A DNA stretch of 64,000 nucleotides from the NCBI RefSeq assembly GCF_041260155.1, contig NC_091931.1, forward strand, positions 10,521,861 to 10,585,860, read 5' to 3'. The notes beneath the pieces were generated by a model that worked only from the letters and a program-made list of their open reading frames with translations, was not told the DNA's origin and did no database searches. This stretch comes from Ptychodera flava (lineage: Eukaryota; Hemichordata; Enteropneusta; Ptychoderidae). A program made the translations under genes and the position numbers. Positions within the stretch are counted from its first letter, which is position 1. Every line of letters begins with the position of its first letter. Positions 51,234 through 64,000 of the stretch are shown here, in pieces.

Positions 51234-54200
51234 TACGTGTCACAGTGATTTTTATTTTCAGCACAGAATGCTCAGCCTATATCATATGAAATTACAGCTG
51301 AGTTTTGAAGAATGTTTTGAGGCAGTTTGTGACAGACACGGCTCGGGATATGTCAAAACTCCAAAGCAGCATCTTCATATATCTTCCTAATGCCTGTAGG
51401 AAGAATGCAAAATTTGTCTCAATATCATCTGCTCATCTTCCAGGTCTCTTGTACAAGATGTACAGTAGTTAGTGTTTAAGCCCTTGGCACTCTGTTCACA
51501 CTCGGCGGCAAATCACTGCTTGACGTCATTAGGTCACCAGGAGGTCAGAGTTCAACGGAATAAGTTCATTTTTGCCTAGACACAGAAACAGCTGCATCTG
51601 GCTACTGTATGGTATCTTGCAATCAAAACACACTCACACTATGACCTCAGCAGATGTTTGATCTCCGGCAGCTGTACTTTTGATGCAACCGCATGTCAGT
51701 TTGTGAGTGAAAAACTGTACTTTATCCATCTTTGCAGCATGCACATTGTTAAATATTAACCATTAATTACAATCTGCACTGAGTAAATATACACCTGTAT
51801 GTGGACAAAACAGCTCTGGTAGGAAAGTTTCTTCAAATACATGCTTTCACATATGTAATGGTACTTGATGAATAAAGTCTTAGCACAATAAAAGAAATTT
51901 GAATGTCATGATGTTTGTGGGCTTGAAGAATTCTCTATCACTTGAAAATGATAAGCTCTCAAGAAATCATGGCCATTGTGATAATTGTTACCGCTATATG
52001 TAATTATATATGTTTTAGAAGAAAGTTTAGCCCATATATCATCTCTAAGGTCTATGGTTTAACCCTGGTACCACTGACCTTTGACCCAATCATATTGTTT
52101 TTAATAATAAGGTTGGATCTCCATTTAAGGATTATGGCGAGTGTGTTAGAATTGCACTTTAAACAGTTCTGAAATATTAAAAAGCCATTTGGCAAGGAAG
52201 AATAATTACATTGTTTCTTGGAATAGCCACTTCTTTTTAAGCCAATTTGAATTTTTTTAAATGTGGCAAATATACACTTTCGCATTGCCATTATTTCAAT
52301 GCTATCATAGGAGGCTAAAACATGGGAAGCATATGTTGGACGTGACGATAATGCAATTGTTTTACTCTATGGGCATTTTTGTTGTGCCTATTTTGACATT
52401 TTTTTGTTCTCTTCTGGGAGCATGTGGAAAAGCTGAGAATTTGTTCTGTCAACACTGCCTGTATATATAATGCCTCTATTATTGTGGACAGTCTGTTAAA
52501 TCCTAGAGACCAAGTCATCGATAACAACATAAATAGTGGGAGATTCTGCTGATTCTTATAATAAATTTCAAAAATTCACTTGCCGCTTCTGTAGCTTTGA
52601 ACACCAAAAAATATCCACGGAATGATTTTTTTCCTCTGGCATTTGCTGTATGTTTTGATATATTTCCTCTGTTTTTGTTCTATCTTGTTAATGGCTATTA
52701 GTTCTACTATGAAAGAATGTCAAAATACCTAGGTTTGAACTTGCTTTAACAGAGTCTGTATGTATACCAGTATGTGTAAGGGCTAATCTAATGTTCCTGT
52801 TGACAAATTAATTTCAATCTGAATTTTAATCAATAACACTGCACACAGTAAATAGTGTTTTATATCTGCATGGTTTATACTTTGCATTTCAACAAACTTT
52901 TGGGAAAAGAAGATGAAAATGTTCTTGTTTGACCGAAAAAATTATGGAAATAGTGTCAAAATTCTTTCTTTCACCCTTATCCTGCCAAGTTTATATGTTA
53001 TCATCAGCTTCAGTTGCAAGAATAAAAACATGTTACAGATGTTGCATGGGGACAAAAATATGAGCATTTGAAAACCCCTGAAAACACACATGTACTGTAA
53101 ACATGATTTTACTGACAGAACCTGCTACAACACACTGTACCAATTAAAGTAGGTGAAAATAGATAAACTGGTAGCTTGTGTTTAATACCACTTTGCACTG
53201 ACTGGGCTGATGGCAAAGTGATAGGCTTTGAGGGGATACTTGCAGTGGTTAAAAGTAAAATGTCAACCATACTTTCTTGTTCATCTTGAAATCACTGATA
53301 GGTAGTTTTCATATCACTGCATTGCCCATTGTGTCTTTCTAGCTGAAAGTGTATCAGATTAACAACCTACGCAAAGCAAGTTACAGATTGATGTTGACTC
53401 ATGGACCCTGTTTTTCTAAATATGTAATAATTTGTCTTTTAAATGGCATCATAAAATATGATCACTAATTTATTCCTAAAATATTTCAAATAAAATATAT
53501 ATCTTCATTTAAATTGATCTGTGTCATCAATGAATAAAGTAATATATCATATGAGTGACAAGTCTTTACAATGAATCGAGTAATACAGACAGACAAACAT
53601 TCAAGCATGTGTACAAATGGACCAAAACTGATCTCACAGGTTATTATTGCAAACACATAAAAACATATAGAGCAATAATCTCCTCTATAAACTTATGATG
53701 CAAGACACGCTGTAAACTGAGCAGTTAGTGCATGGAGGTTATATGATTAATGTTACAGTTAACCCTTGTTTCTCCTGATTAAAGTTGAAACAGTGAACAG
53801 TTTTCTTCAGTCCCATTTATTTTTTATTTGTTCATTCATTCATTCATTCATTCATCTGTGATTATTACGACCTCCGAGAGAATGAATTGTGCGACTATTC
53901 CATCGACAGGGTTATGAATATGTTAGGCAACACTACGCAATGCAAGGATACCCTCGTTGCATTCCGATCTGCAAATGAAACACATGCGACCTATTTTCCT
54001 AACATTTGACACAAATGTTGCTTGCAAGAGTCTTTTCACATGATTGAGTGGCACGCGCCAAGTGCAGTGTATGTACCTCAAGTTCCTGTCGTATCTACAC
54101 GTCAAAATAAACTCTGCGATTAGCATAATATGTGTTGAAGGCAAAGTTTACATCATACAATAACTCGGTAAATGTCAGGCGAGGATCGAAGCCCTATACG

Positions 54201-56702
54201 ATACGCAAATTTAGTGTACGTTTTACGGTGTTACATGTTCAAACGTACGTGCAAGGCAAGGGCTGTACCGGGAGTTCGGATCGAGCTCGTTTTCGTTGAT
54301 AGTGGGATACAGAGCATCTTGCAATCGAAGTGAAATTATCGACCGATAAAATGCGTCAAACAAAGAATAAACAAACCTGAGTCAGCTTGAAAAAAAGTGA
54401 ACTGTCTGCTCTGCATCAAAATATTTCCCTTGGAACGTGGGGTATGTACTTTCTTCGTCCATTTCCGCCCCACAATGCCTGGCAAGGGCCGCCTAGGTTG
54501 TAGCATAGTAAACTCAAACAAGGACAAATTATGAATGGCTTAGAGGGCAGTATCCTTTGTACTTATATGCGTATTTCTGTTGGCCAACTGCCTTCACTAT
54601 ATTAACAGGGAAAAGTCCCACTTTTGCTAGCAAATCATATTGTATATAGATGCCAGTTTATTAAATCTGACCTGGTATTGCCTTTTAAGTAATAACGCTC
54701 ATGACCCTACACTTGACTAACTGACCAACCAAACAACCAACCAATCAGTCAAGTTATTTGATGGAAAACTTTCCCGTGTCCTATAATCATGACTATTTCA
54801 TTGTTTATAGGTCACAAGACATTATTAGTTATAACAAAAGTGTAACAAATTGTTATCAATAAATTTTCGATTATGAATATCAACGATCAAAGTATGATAT
54901 TTCTGTCATTATTTTATACTATACAAGAATACCCCAGGCTACTACACTGGAATCCTGAATGATGATCAGTATTTATGCCAAATTCACAGTGTTATACATA
55001 TAGTACAGAGCCTCACAAAGTTACAGCTGTATTAAACATTGCACAGTAAATATGTGGTCATAAACTACTGCCTCCGCAGTCTCTCTTAACTGTAAGATCC
55101 TTTTTCTGAGGGTCTGTATCAGAACTGCAAAACTGCTCAAAAATTTTGCCAACAGACGGAGTACTCTGAAAATTTTGGTTAATATTGTTGGGGGGGGGGG
55201 GGGGGGGGCTGTGCAAAACATGGACAAATTTTCCAAGTCTGTCAGTTGCTTATAATAACAGGTATGACATTCAGTAAGTATAAATCTTACTTACAGATCG
55301 AACAGACAATGTGTATGTCAACATAAATGCATGTTTGTATGTACCATTTTATTGTTATTTCAATGGCAAACTGACATTATTGTAATGGTTTCTTGTCAAA
55401 AACAACTCTGTAGATAAATATTTCCTTTGGATCATGACAGTGTGAAGGGACATGGAATGGGTTAAAATCTTTCAGAGGTTGTCTATAGCTGTGTAATGAA
55501 ACATGGGTTGATGACCTGCAGTCATAATTTTGTGTGCTTTTGATTTGGAAAATCAAGACTCCATGACTAGGAGGTTTTTGTTGAAAAACTCATGACAGCA
55601 ATACTTACAAGATATAGTTCTACAAAAGAGCAAAATATTTGCATTGTTTCTAAGCCTACATGTAGGTACCGGTATCTATTAACAATGATGCAGCGATGTG
55701 CTCTTTGCTTAATTTCTTCTTGGTAGAGATCACTAGATCGGACTACTGATATGCAAAGAAACAAATCGCAAATATTTGGATGTGGTTGTAAATCTGATAG
55801 GCAGAAGAATGATGATGATATGTCCATACTTTAAACTGTGCAGAGGAAATATGTGTAATGAACCAGATATGGACCAGTACATTTTCTTGTTGAGCTTAAT
55901 ACACTTCAAGTTGAATTCGTTCTAGATTGTGCGGTAAAATGTGCAGCAAGCAAAACATCATTCAAACACGTTGGAAACATTTCCTTTCGGAGTACTCACT
56001 CACTCCAAGAGACTGTTCAACCCTATCACCACAATGGTTTGGCCCAATCCCATTGTTATCAGTAGTAATTGTGGACCTGTTCACGGGAAATTGGGGATGG
56101 ACGGGTTGAGAGGGCCATGGATTAAAACACATGCACGGTAAACGCAACTTCTGTGTTTAGGGGGAGGGGGGTTTGGGTGTATTTCGATTACCGTGCGCAA
56201 AAATCACACTACAAGTTTTCCTATCGCAACATGTCGCTACACGTTTTTCTGTATCGCAAAATATCGCTACATTGTTTGGTGTATACCAGGCCAGTACGGC
56301 ACTGGCGCTACACCAGCATTCTTTTGACATACATGTGAATCAGTGCACGAGAAAAATAATGTAACAATAATCTTGGATACACTGTTTCATTTCATTCTAT
56401 TGGTTGCGTCATTGTTGAGTTGACTGAACAGAGGTTGATTTTAGAGGGGGTATGCGTGGGGGGTTGGGGGGGTTGGTAGCATATGCATGATTTCATAGCG
56501 ATGGAAGACGGAATCACCGATTGTTGGATGCAGATACAGAATGAGGCTTGCTTGGATTTTCACACTTCCGAACTTTAGTTTAGGGGAGGGGGATGAGGAT
56601 AAACGCACTTACTTTTGTTTATCGTGTGCTATTTTTAATTATCCACAGCCCCTAAGGCAAGAGTGAGAGGACTGACACTGATTTCACTTCTTTACAGTAG
56701 CT
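51234..56702. other. Gene-poor spacer upstream of ASB C
   Basis: About 5.5 kb with no recognisable gene. It holds an (ATTC)n tract at 53831-53855, a 19-base G run at 55190-55208 and G-rich stretches at 56157-56172 and 56447-56473 with quadruplex potential. The ASB C leader and promoter should be near 51.2-51.7 kb. Confidence 0.5.
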
Positions 56703-59700
56703 TTTATTGACACCTGAGACAGTAAATTGACTTGGTTTGCAATACTTGCTAAAGTTACAGTATTCACAATTCTTCTAACGACAATTTTTTAATGGAGTTA
56801 CTAAAAGCAACATGTATCAATATCTGAAGTCCTGGCAGCCATGAATCTGAGAAATATGTAAGACGGTAGAGAATAAAACATGGAAAGTTTGTTTGAAGTT
56901 TCATTTTCAAAACAGGCTGAATAAACAGACATCCTCACAAGTAATAAAAACAACTTGTGCAAAAAATGAAGACCACTGATGTCCTGGATTAAAAAAACCA
57001 AATGAAATACAGTTAACATTGCCTAACTTTACTCAATGGTGTAGTGCCTACACATGTGTCATATATATATTTGAATCACAGTACAGCAACTTCCACACAG
57101 AAATACATTTCTCCGTGTATGTTAATTCATTTGAACACATCAATTATTCCTTCAAATTTGGTATATTGAGAAATTATACAATGTACAGAGAGAGCTGCAA
57201 AGAACCATTACAGATACAATGCCTACCGTGAGACATTCTTTGTTCAATATACAATACAAAATACTTCTTAAACTGTACATATATATATAGATATATAAAT
57301 ATAGAATACACAGCTCAGTAGCCAGCTATTAACTTTCCATCTGGCAAATTACAGTTTACACCAAACTCATACTTTGAATGCTTTCTTTGGAAGGCGTTTG
57401 CTGGGAAACTTTCAATTGGAACTGGTTACAATCTATTATGAATACATAACCCTGATACAGCTACGTTACACCATCATAAACTAATTCCATTTCACACCAG
57501 GTGCGGTGCTTGACTTTTTACTCATAACCTTGACACAGTAACACCAGATCTCATGAATTTCATGAGATAACATTAACACTTGCCTTTGACGTTGCTTTTC
57601 TTAAAATTGTTGCGGACAAAAAAAGTGTCAGTGCAAATTGAGGTCATTTCACAAAAGCCAATCAAAATGCAAAAAGTCAGTCATGACCTGACTTGACCTT
57701 TGACCTTTCTATTGGTACATACAATAATGTGTACATTTTAAATATACACTTAAACTTTATACTTATCTTTAAGGCATATACATGTATGCTGTACCACAGT
57801 GACAACAAAGATGTATTTTTTAGGATTATAGACAATTACTACCTTTTACTGTGATTTTATTCATTTACAAATCAATACACACTCCTCTTTCTACTGTCAT
57901 TACATAACCTCTGCTAGGATATCAAAAGCTCAAACTGATTTGCAACACTTTGCCCCTTTTTTCAAAAGTTATTGCTGCTTAGATAAATAATCTTGTTTCT
58001 GATAAATTAAAAAAAAAGAAAAAAACAGTGGAAAAACACTCAAGATATATTTTCTGCATTTAAAATCTAGTAAAAAGAAATAATAAAAATTCAACTTATC
58101 ATCAAATGAATACATGCATAAGGAGGCTGCTCGATTGAATTTTAAAGCTGGCATTTAAGATATCATTAAAGTGTAAATTGCAGAACGGAAGGGCACTTTG
58201 ATACAGAGTTTGAAAAGGTGCACTTAATGGAATAGTTTCATTTAGAATGGCTGATGACAGTCCGTTCCTAAAATCTGTCTGTGGAGTCCAATATCATGGG
58301 TGAGCTCTGTGTCAATGACGCATTCAGTGGATTTGGCAGACAAAGGATATCTCAATGAATCTATTTACAGTAAGCTCACATGAAAATATACAGGCCAGTG
58401 ATAATTGTTACTAAAATTGTTTAATATCGAAAAACAAAATTACTAGTGATAAGAAGGCATTGAAATGATTAACACTGGGTGTGCTAATGGTTTGGAATTT
58501 TCAATACACCTGCATTTTATCTACTTGTTCTGGAGACACCATTTTAACATCATGGTGCATTGTTTAATATTTGATCTATGTACCACTGGAAGCAACATTA
58601 CTTATACAAACTAAAGTGTAATTCTTGACTGATTGCATCCTAGAAGTCTTCATGAAGAACACGACCTGGCCATTTCACAAAACAGTACCAACGCTGTGCC
58701 TATCACAATCTTTCACACAGATATTGACCTAAAGTCTCATGTAGCTATGATTTTGGAAAATTGGTGCGTAGAAATTCATCTTTTTAGACAACTTACCATG
58801 CAATACAACCACCATCCAAAGTCTCTCGTCAGAAAACTTTGGTTTCACCAAACATTTTCTTGATGATAGCACAATTTTGTTGGTTTGTCCTATGTAGCAT
58901 GTTTTTTTCACTGTATATCAAGTGGGAAGCTGAGACATGAAATTACTACATCAAGTATTTAACTTTGGAATAACATGGTTTCACAGTCAACGACAGATAA
59001 AATCTGTTTACTTGTTCTCATATCAATCAATTTACAGAAAATCACTGATACATTATATACAAACTCTGGATACAACACATACATGTATACATCCAGACTT
59101 ACAGCATAGAATTGTTTCAATCCAACATTTGACAACATCTTGTTTGAGTATTCCCGTAATCATGTTTGAATGAACATTAAGTAGTCATCTCATAATTTGA
59201 CCCAGGATGAATGGAGAGTTTTTCTTTTTCTCATTCACAGCTTTTGAATCTGGAAACTGCAATGGAGGTTTCTCTCATTACTGATATCAAGCGTTGTAAT
59301 TTACATGACATACATGTACGTACACACACATTACACCATAATAGCCAGGCACTTGTCACAGCGCACATCAATCCTTGATAACTGGAGCCAGAGGAAGAGA
59401 TCCCCCTAATTCTGCAATTTTCTTTGATTTTTAGGCACCTGACACTTCACAAGTGAGCACATGTACAACATCAGCATTTTTTGCTCATCAATTCTTTCAG
59501 CCATTGAAAGTTTTCCCCGTATGAAATGTAAATACATCCCTCTGTTTCTCAGTGTGTCAATCGCATTCACCAAAACCAGGACAAGATGTCTATTTGAAAC
59601 TCACATCCATCAGGAATTTGCTATTTTGTAAAGATTCAACGAATTCCACTGAACACACATGCCAGTAATCTGACTTGCACAGTGGTGGGTCAACAGGGGC

Positions 59701-60000
59701 AGACCTGTTTGCATTGCACTTTTATGTTAGACATTCTGTAGCTCAATAGACAGAAACTATTAATTGGAAGTGGCTCAGTTGATATCATTGTGACAAACAA
59801 AGTGGAGTGAATCAAACATGCTCGTCAACACACGATACAATTGAAGCCAACTGCTTGGTACAGAATACATAATCTTGTAGTTATTTTGAAGAGTAAGACG
59901 GTTATAGAGAGATTGGAATTATTTGAATTCTTAGGATTGGATAATGGTTCTGACACTCAGTCTGTGATAGTACGACTGAAGGCAATATACCGATGGCTTC
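56703..60000 (-). other. Likely long 3' UTR of the ClC gene
   Basis: No gene is seen in the 3.3 kb beyond the ClC stop codon, and an AATAAA on the minus strand lies at 56703-56708. ClC-3/5 transcripts are known to have long 3' UTRs, so part or all of this stretch may be transcribed; nearer minus-strand signals (for example near 57856) would give shorter forms. Inference only. Confidence 0.35.
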
Positions 60001-63000
60001 TCAGTGAAACATAATGGAATCCGGGTCCTCGTTCTTCAACATGGCCCAGTGTCGTAGCACATCTTTCTTTGTTATGATACCCAGCAACCGTCTGTAAGGA
60101 GACACATGAAAAAAGTTTATCGTTTCAGGTTAGAACACACTATAATTTCTGTCAATACATTACAAAATGTACCTGTATTTCAATCAAAACTGTGACATCA
60201 TGCGGATAAAATAATGATATTCAAACAGCTCCTTCTCACCATCATTTCTGTTAATTTTGGTCCAAATCAGCTCAGTGAACAGTGAGACTGAATATTAGCT
60301 CAGTGAACAGTGAGACTGAATATTAGCTGTGTGAACAGTGAGACTGAATATTAGCTGTGTGAACAGTGAGACTGAATATTAGCTGTGTGAACAGGGAGAC
60401 TGAATATTAGCTGTGTGAACAGTGACAAAGAAATTGATGAGAATTCTGCTTTTTTCAAATACCACTGATTTGGCATAATCTGCTTTTAATCCTCTCTAAC
60501 TAATTCAGAACCGTGGTTACAACTAGACGCTATCACATTGTCATTATCAGTGTGTGGCGTCATTCTTTCCACTTACCCATTATGTGTGACAAGGCAAGTA
60601 CGCAGACCCAGCTTACGGAACATTTCAACCACAGTCTCCATGGGAGTCTGATCAGTGACTTGAAATGGACACTGAAGAAATCAAACAAAAAAAATCAAAG
60701 ATACAAAAATATTGTTAAATTCTCAAATCATAGCACATTATTACCCTTGCACTATTCTACACATCTCAGCCAGTAGAAAATATCTACAATTATCATCAAT
60801 GGTGAAGACAATGAACACTTAACTGTGTATAGGCTGAAACTCAAATAATTATGTCTTATAATTTCAATTTCATCATAAATAATGGACCTAAGCACATGAA
60901 TGCAGATAAATTATGTGATTCAAATAAAAATATATGTATAGACAGCTAAGCTACTGACATATACCTTTACATGGAATTCATAAAGGAAGTGATCACAATA
61001 GCGAGTAGTGTGGTTTTATTACTCACTGTGGAATCTTCCCTGTCAGGTGCAAAAAAATCTAATTCTTACCTGGTCCAATATCTTGGTAAGTTTTAGTGGA
61101 GATGGCTGGCCTGCCAGGGAATATCTAGGTACATGGGTACTGAAATACACTTTAGACTGTGTGACAACATCTTCCTGGTGTTTTCTGGCATTACCTGTCA
61201 ACAATGAAAATACATGACACTGCTGGATAAGGGGAACATGTGGGTTCTTGAATACACATGGAGTTGGACTCTTGTTTGGCTCATACACAGAAGAAAGTTG
61301 GTAATGATAAGGTACATTTTGTGAACTGTCACTTTCAATTGAAATTACATTTCCAATCTTTCTATGTGTAAGCTCATTCACAAAGCAAAACTCTATGAGT
61401 TAGCTGACCAATGTGTATTTAGCAGTAATTTTTTACCTGAAAATAAAAGTTACCAATGCATCATTAGAACTGAAATAAATTGTGTCAGGGTTTGACCTTA
61501 CACACAGATGAGCGCTGGGAAACTACGTGGTAGATTCACATTTCAAGCATGTTTACAGAACTCATTGCAACCTCTATCACAGACCACTGGTCATAAAGTA
61601 ATTGAAGCACTGCACTATATACAGATGCATGCTATGAACAGATAAAATACAAAAGATGGTTACATGATGGGCTTTGTGGAAACCATCAATTATGAAGTTA
61701 TATTTAGGGTGGCACTAAGCGTATGGATTAGCCCATTCATTCTTGTTCTCTACTTACTGAGTGATAATTTCAAATCTTTTCTTTGCACCAAACCAGCAAG
61801 TCTCTGTGATTCCTTGGACACTATCACTGGATATGAATTGTAAGTGGTCTCTGTCAGCAGATTCTCTGCGGATAAAATAGAATTTATCAGATATTGCCAT
61901 AAATTCAATTCAACACAGCTCTTACAGGTCATGACTTGTTGTTTTCATTAATTGTCGAGTAGACAGAGTTTGTGATGTTCTATATTGCTGACACCTGTTT
62001 CATTGAGTAGTCTATTAAACATACATATCATTTGAATTTTCTATTGACAATAAACAAGAATGAATGAATGGATGGATATATCAGCAGCCAACATGGTTTT
62101 GTAAAGGTTACTTCAATTCAAATTCGAGAGAACTGAGGTTCTCACTCCCTCCACTAAATTCACCAAAGAATTGGAGCATGCAACAAAATCATTGCTGCTT
62201 GATGTAAATTTTGATCTAATGGTTTCACATTTTCTCTAACTAATATCAGTATTATGCATGGTGCCTGCATGTAGGAGAAAGGTATTGGATAAAAACTACA
62301 TTTACCCTGGAACCATTGTAATCATAATAACTCACCAATTTCTTCAACAGTCATACCGTCTTGTGTTATCACTGACAATGGAGGATCAGCTCTCCTGGAA
62401 AGAGGAACGAAAAGATAAGTGACTTTCAAGAAAGCTGGGAGTAGTCTCTTCCCAAATAAAAGTATGACATCTGCATATAGGGCCAAGTGCATAAATATGA
62501 ACAGCAGGAGCTGACAAAACGTTTGTGATACTGGGTGTAATTAACACAGCTGTCCCATCACTCACTCTTTACTCTAATGATCTGTCTGTAGATCTTCTAA
62601 TCACTGCAATCGTAAAGCAACAGTCTTTAGTCTTAATGTATCTTTTCACAGATTTCAAAGCATCAATGCAGAGTTTGCATGGCTTTCCTTTCCACTAAAC
62701 TAGCAAGACAGACAGGCAGGCAAAATATTTATGAAGAGATGCGGTAGGGGACAGAAAACAGCTGTTGAACTTCCATTGAAACCAGAAATATTTGAATTAT
62801 AGTAAAAAATACCACAAATAAAAGACATTGTAATGATTATGAAGACGTCTATGGTTTGTATAGTGACAATATGTATACCGTCATAACGTGTAATGGTAGA
62901 ATGCACCTCACTTGGGGACAGATATTCAGACTCTCAAACTTTTACAATATTCTTTTGGGAGTTCATAAAGTTTTCACCAGCTTAGTTTTCCGAGAATGGG

Positions 63001-64000
63001 GAATTCCCCATAGAGGTAACACAGGGATGGCGGCCATTTCGAATTTCACATACTGGTAAATGTTGGGTGACTTTTTTTCTCTGGTTTGAAAATTGCACTG
63101 TGAACCCCCGGTTCTTATTCTTGATTTTGAAAGATAAGTTTGCTTGAGGAAAGTTCGAGCAAAAGTTTAAGTCTTTCATTTTCGAGGCATGGACCACCTT
63201 AAAGGCAGAAAGGATAACACTTACTTTGGTCTCATGACATCTGATGCTATTGTACTGTGTACAAACTCTCTCTTACTATCCAGGTATGGATATCCATTAA
63301 GATGGATGTGAGCATCATATCTATATTGCATGTTAAGGAAGGACATAGATTATCAAGCAAGACATTGAGTCACAAAGTAATTCTGCATGCCCTGTGTCAT
63401 TCATCAAGACTATGCTACACCAATACTTGCCGATGTATGCAATAGTTCATTATGGCTAAACTGATTAAGAACCTCCTTTTCAAAAGTAGCAAGGTGTCAG
63501 GAATTTCTAATTTCTTCTTCCAAGAAAGACGCTTTTTCTGCAGGTTGCATTCACCCTAGATAAAAGCAATTCCCTTGATGAGAAGTACTGATTGCTGAAT
63601 CAGCAATTATTGTGGTGCAACCGTGCTTTCTGAACACGCTATAGAAGTACTCACCAACATCAAAGGTGAAACAAAGTTATCTATTGAATCTATAATGTAC
63701 CTTTAGAAGAGTTAGTAGTCTTGGAGATAGCAACGCAGTTGAAGATAATCAGATAGGACAGACTAAATACAGATGCACAGCGCCCCCAAACTACAAATCT
63801 TGCATTACTTTGTCTTCTTGTTCATCTTCGTGGGGAGAACTAACGATACAGAAAATTCAGCTTTGGAAGAGTGAGGTGCTATTGTAAAGCAACGTTTGAA
63901 AGGATACATTCCTTCTCTGCCGAAAGCATCACCAACCCACTTAGCTGTCATGATGGCCGCCATCAATGGTACAATGTACTGCAGGCCACCAGTCAGCTCA
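60001..64000 (-). CDS. ClC-3/4/5-type Cl-/H+ exchanger, C-terminal half
   Basis: Endosomal/lysosomal 2Cl-/H+ antiporter of the CLCN3/4/5 group; 5' exons lie right of the window. Exons, transcript order: 64000-63908 (partial), 63320-63225, 62394-62336, 61865-61758, 61194-61070, 60671-60577, 60091-60001; all phases fit. The first piece ([25 protein letters not shown]) is the last membrane helix region and its cytoplasmic continuation. CBS1 runs from [14 protein letters not shown] through [13 protein letters not shown]; the linker has NARKHQE; CBS2 covers [14 protein letters not shown] to [13 protein letters not shown], and the protein ends SIMFH. The IITKKD motif carries the aspartate that contacts ATP in ClC-5. 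The permeation glutamates are outside the window. The intron 63321-63907 is U12-type. A pre-split or vertebrate-like single gene cannot be told apart here. Confidence 0.95.
60269..60425. repeat. 28-bp minisatellite, 5.6 copies, in a ClC intron
   Basis: Five full units start at 60269, 60297, 60325, 60353 and 60381, plus 17 bases of a sixth. The unit is AGCTGTGTGAACAGTGAG followed by ACTGAATATT. The first two copies have CTCAG for CTGTG, and one has GGGAG for GTGAG; otherwise they are identical, so the expansion is recent. Confidence 0.95.
62892..63202. mobile_element. MITE-like dispersed repeat, copy 2 (ClC intron)
   Basis: About 310 bp, same orientation as copy 1 at 1831-2193. Inverted tips GGTAGAATGCACCTC and, reverse-complemented, GGTGGTCCATGCCTCG. 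It has a shortened middle relative to copy 1. It ends ACCACCTTAA, about 20 bp from the donor of the neighbouring ClC exon. Confidence 0.7.
63321..63907 (-). other. U12-type (minor spliceosome) GT-AG intron in the ClC gene
   Basis: The 5' splice site is GTATCCTTT (63907-63899) and TTCCTTAAC, the consensus U12 branch site, lies at 63340-63332, with its branch adenosine 12 bases before the AG at 63322-63321. There is no polypyrimidine tract. Removal joins GGA-AT to A-TAT and restores the conserved GREG-I-Y-x-AHI sequence of the ClC-3/4/5 family. Confidence 0.9.

Noticed and set aside
54336-54527. Minus-strand 63-codon frame beginning near a cluster of Arg/Pro codons, as a first exon
   Set aside because: No supporting downstream exon in phase and no known N-terminus recognised.
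60269-60425. CRISPR-like spaced repeats
   Set aside because: The 28-bp units abut with no spacers, so it is an ordinary minisatellite in an animal intron.

Overview
This looks like AT-rich nuclear DNA from an invertebrate animal. Five kinds of gene can be read, three of them split by spliceosomal introns and all with clear animal homologues, and the introns and spacers are packed with DNA-transposon, foldback and LINE debris. The gene set (DEG/ENaC channel, MFSD8/CLN7, ClC-3/4/5, ASB-type ankyrin/SOCS proteins) is general to animals. A hemichordate-like or other invertebrate deuterostome is my guess, not something the sequence proves.

Layout, left to right. (1) About 1-6.5 kb, minus strand: most of a DEG/ENaC (ASIC-like) sodium-channel gene. 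It is cut by the window edge before TM2, and introns 3 and 4 carry three inverted-repeat elements. (2) 10.9-26.1 kb, minus: a complete ten-exon MFSD8/CLN7 lysosomal membrane transporter gene of 511 codons. Its introns hold a 3.2-kb element with 31-bp perfect terminal inverted repeats, a decayed 145-160 bp satellite-like array, microsatellites and a dead LINE. (3) 27.4-34.7 kb, plus: a two-exon gene for an 85-residue microprotein related to SLC35A4-MP/STMP1. It lies head-to-head with MFSD8, and its 7-kb GC-AG intron is filled with a foldback-type element, a LINE and a clean hAT-like MITE. (4) 39.1-51.2 kb, minus: three tandem ASB-like genes, each with its whole coding sequence in one exon. (5) 60.0-64.0 kb, minus: the 3' seven exons of a ClC-3/4/5-type Cl-/H+ exchanger gene with both CBS domains and one textbook U12-type intron.

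Exon structures were worked out by hand from splice sites, codon phase and remembered family alignments. In MFSD8, the ClC gene and the first seven DEG/ENaC exons every junction keeps phase and restores a conserved protein, which is the main support. The genes are not an operon. MFSD8 and the ClC exchanger would act on lysosomes and endosomes, the DEG/ENaC channel at the cell surface, the microprotein probably at mitochondria, and the ASB proteins as candidate substrate receptors of Cullin-5 ubiquitin ligases. I saw no rRNA or tRNA gene, no CRISPR array, and no retroviral, LTR or Polinton-like element.
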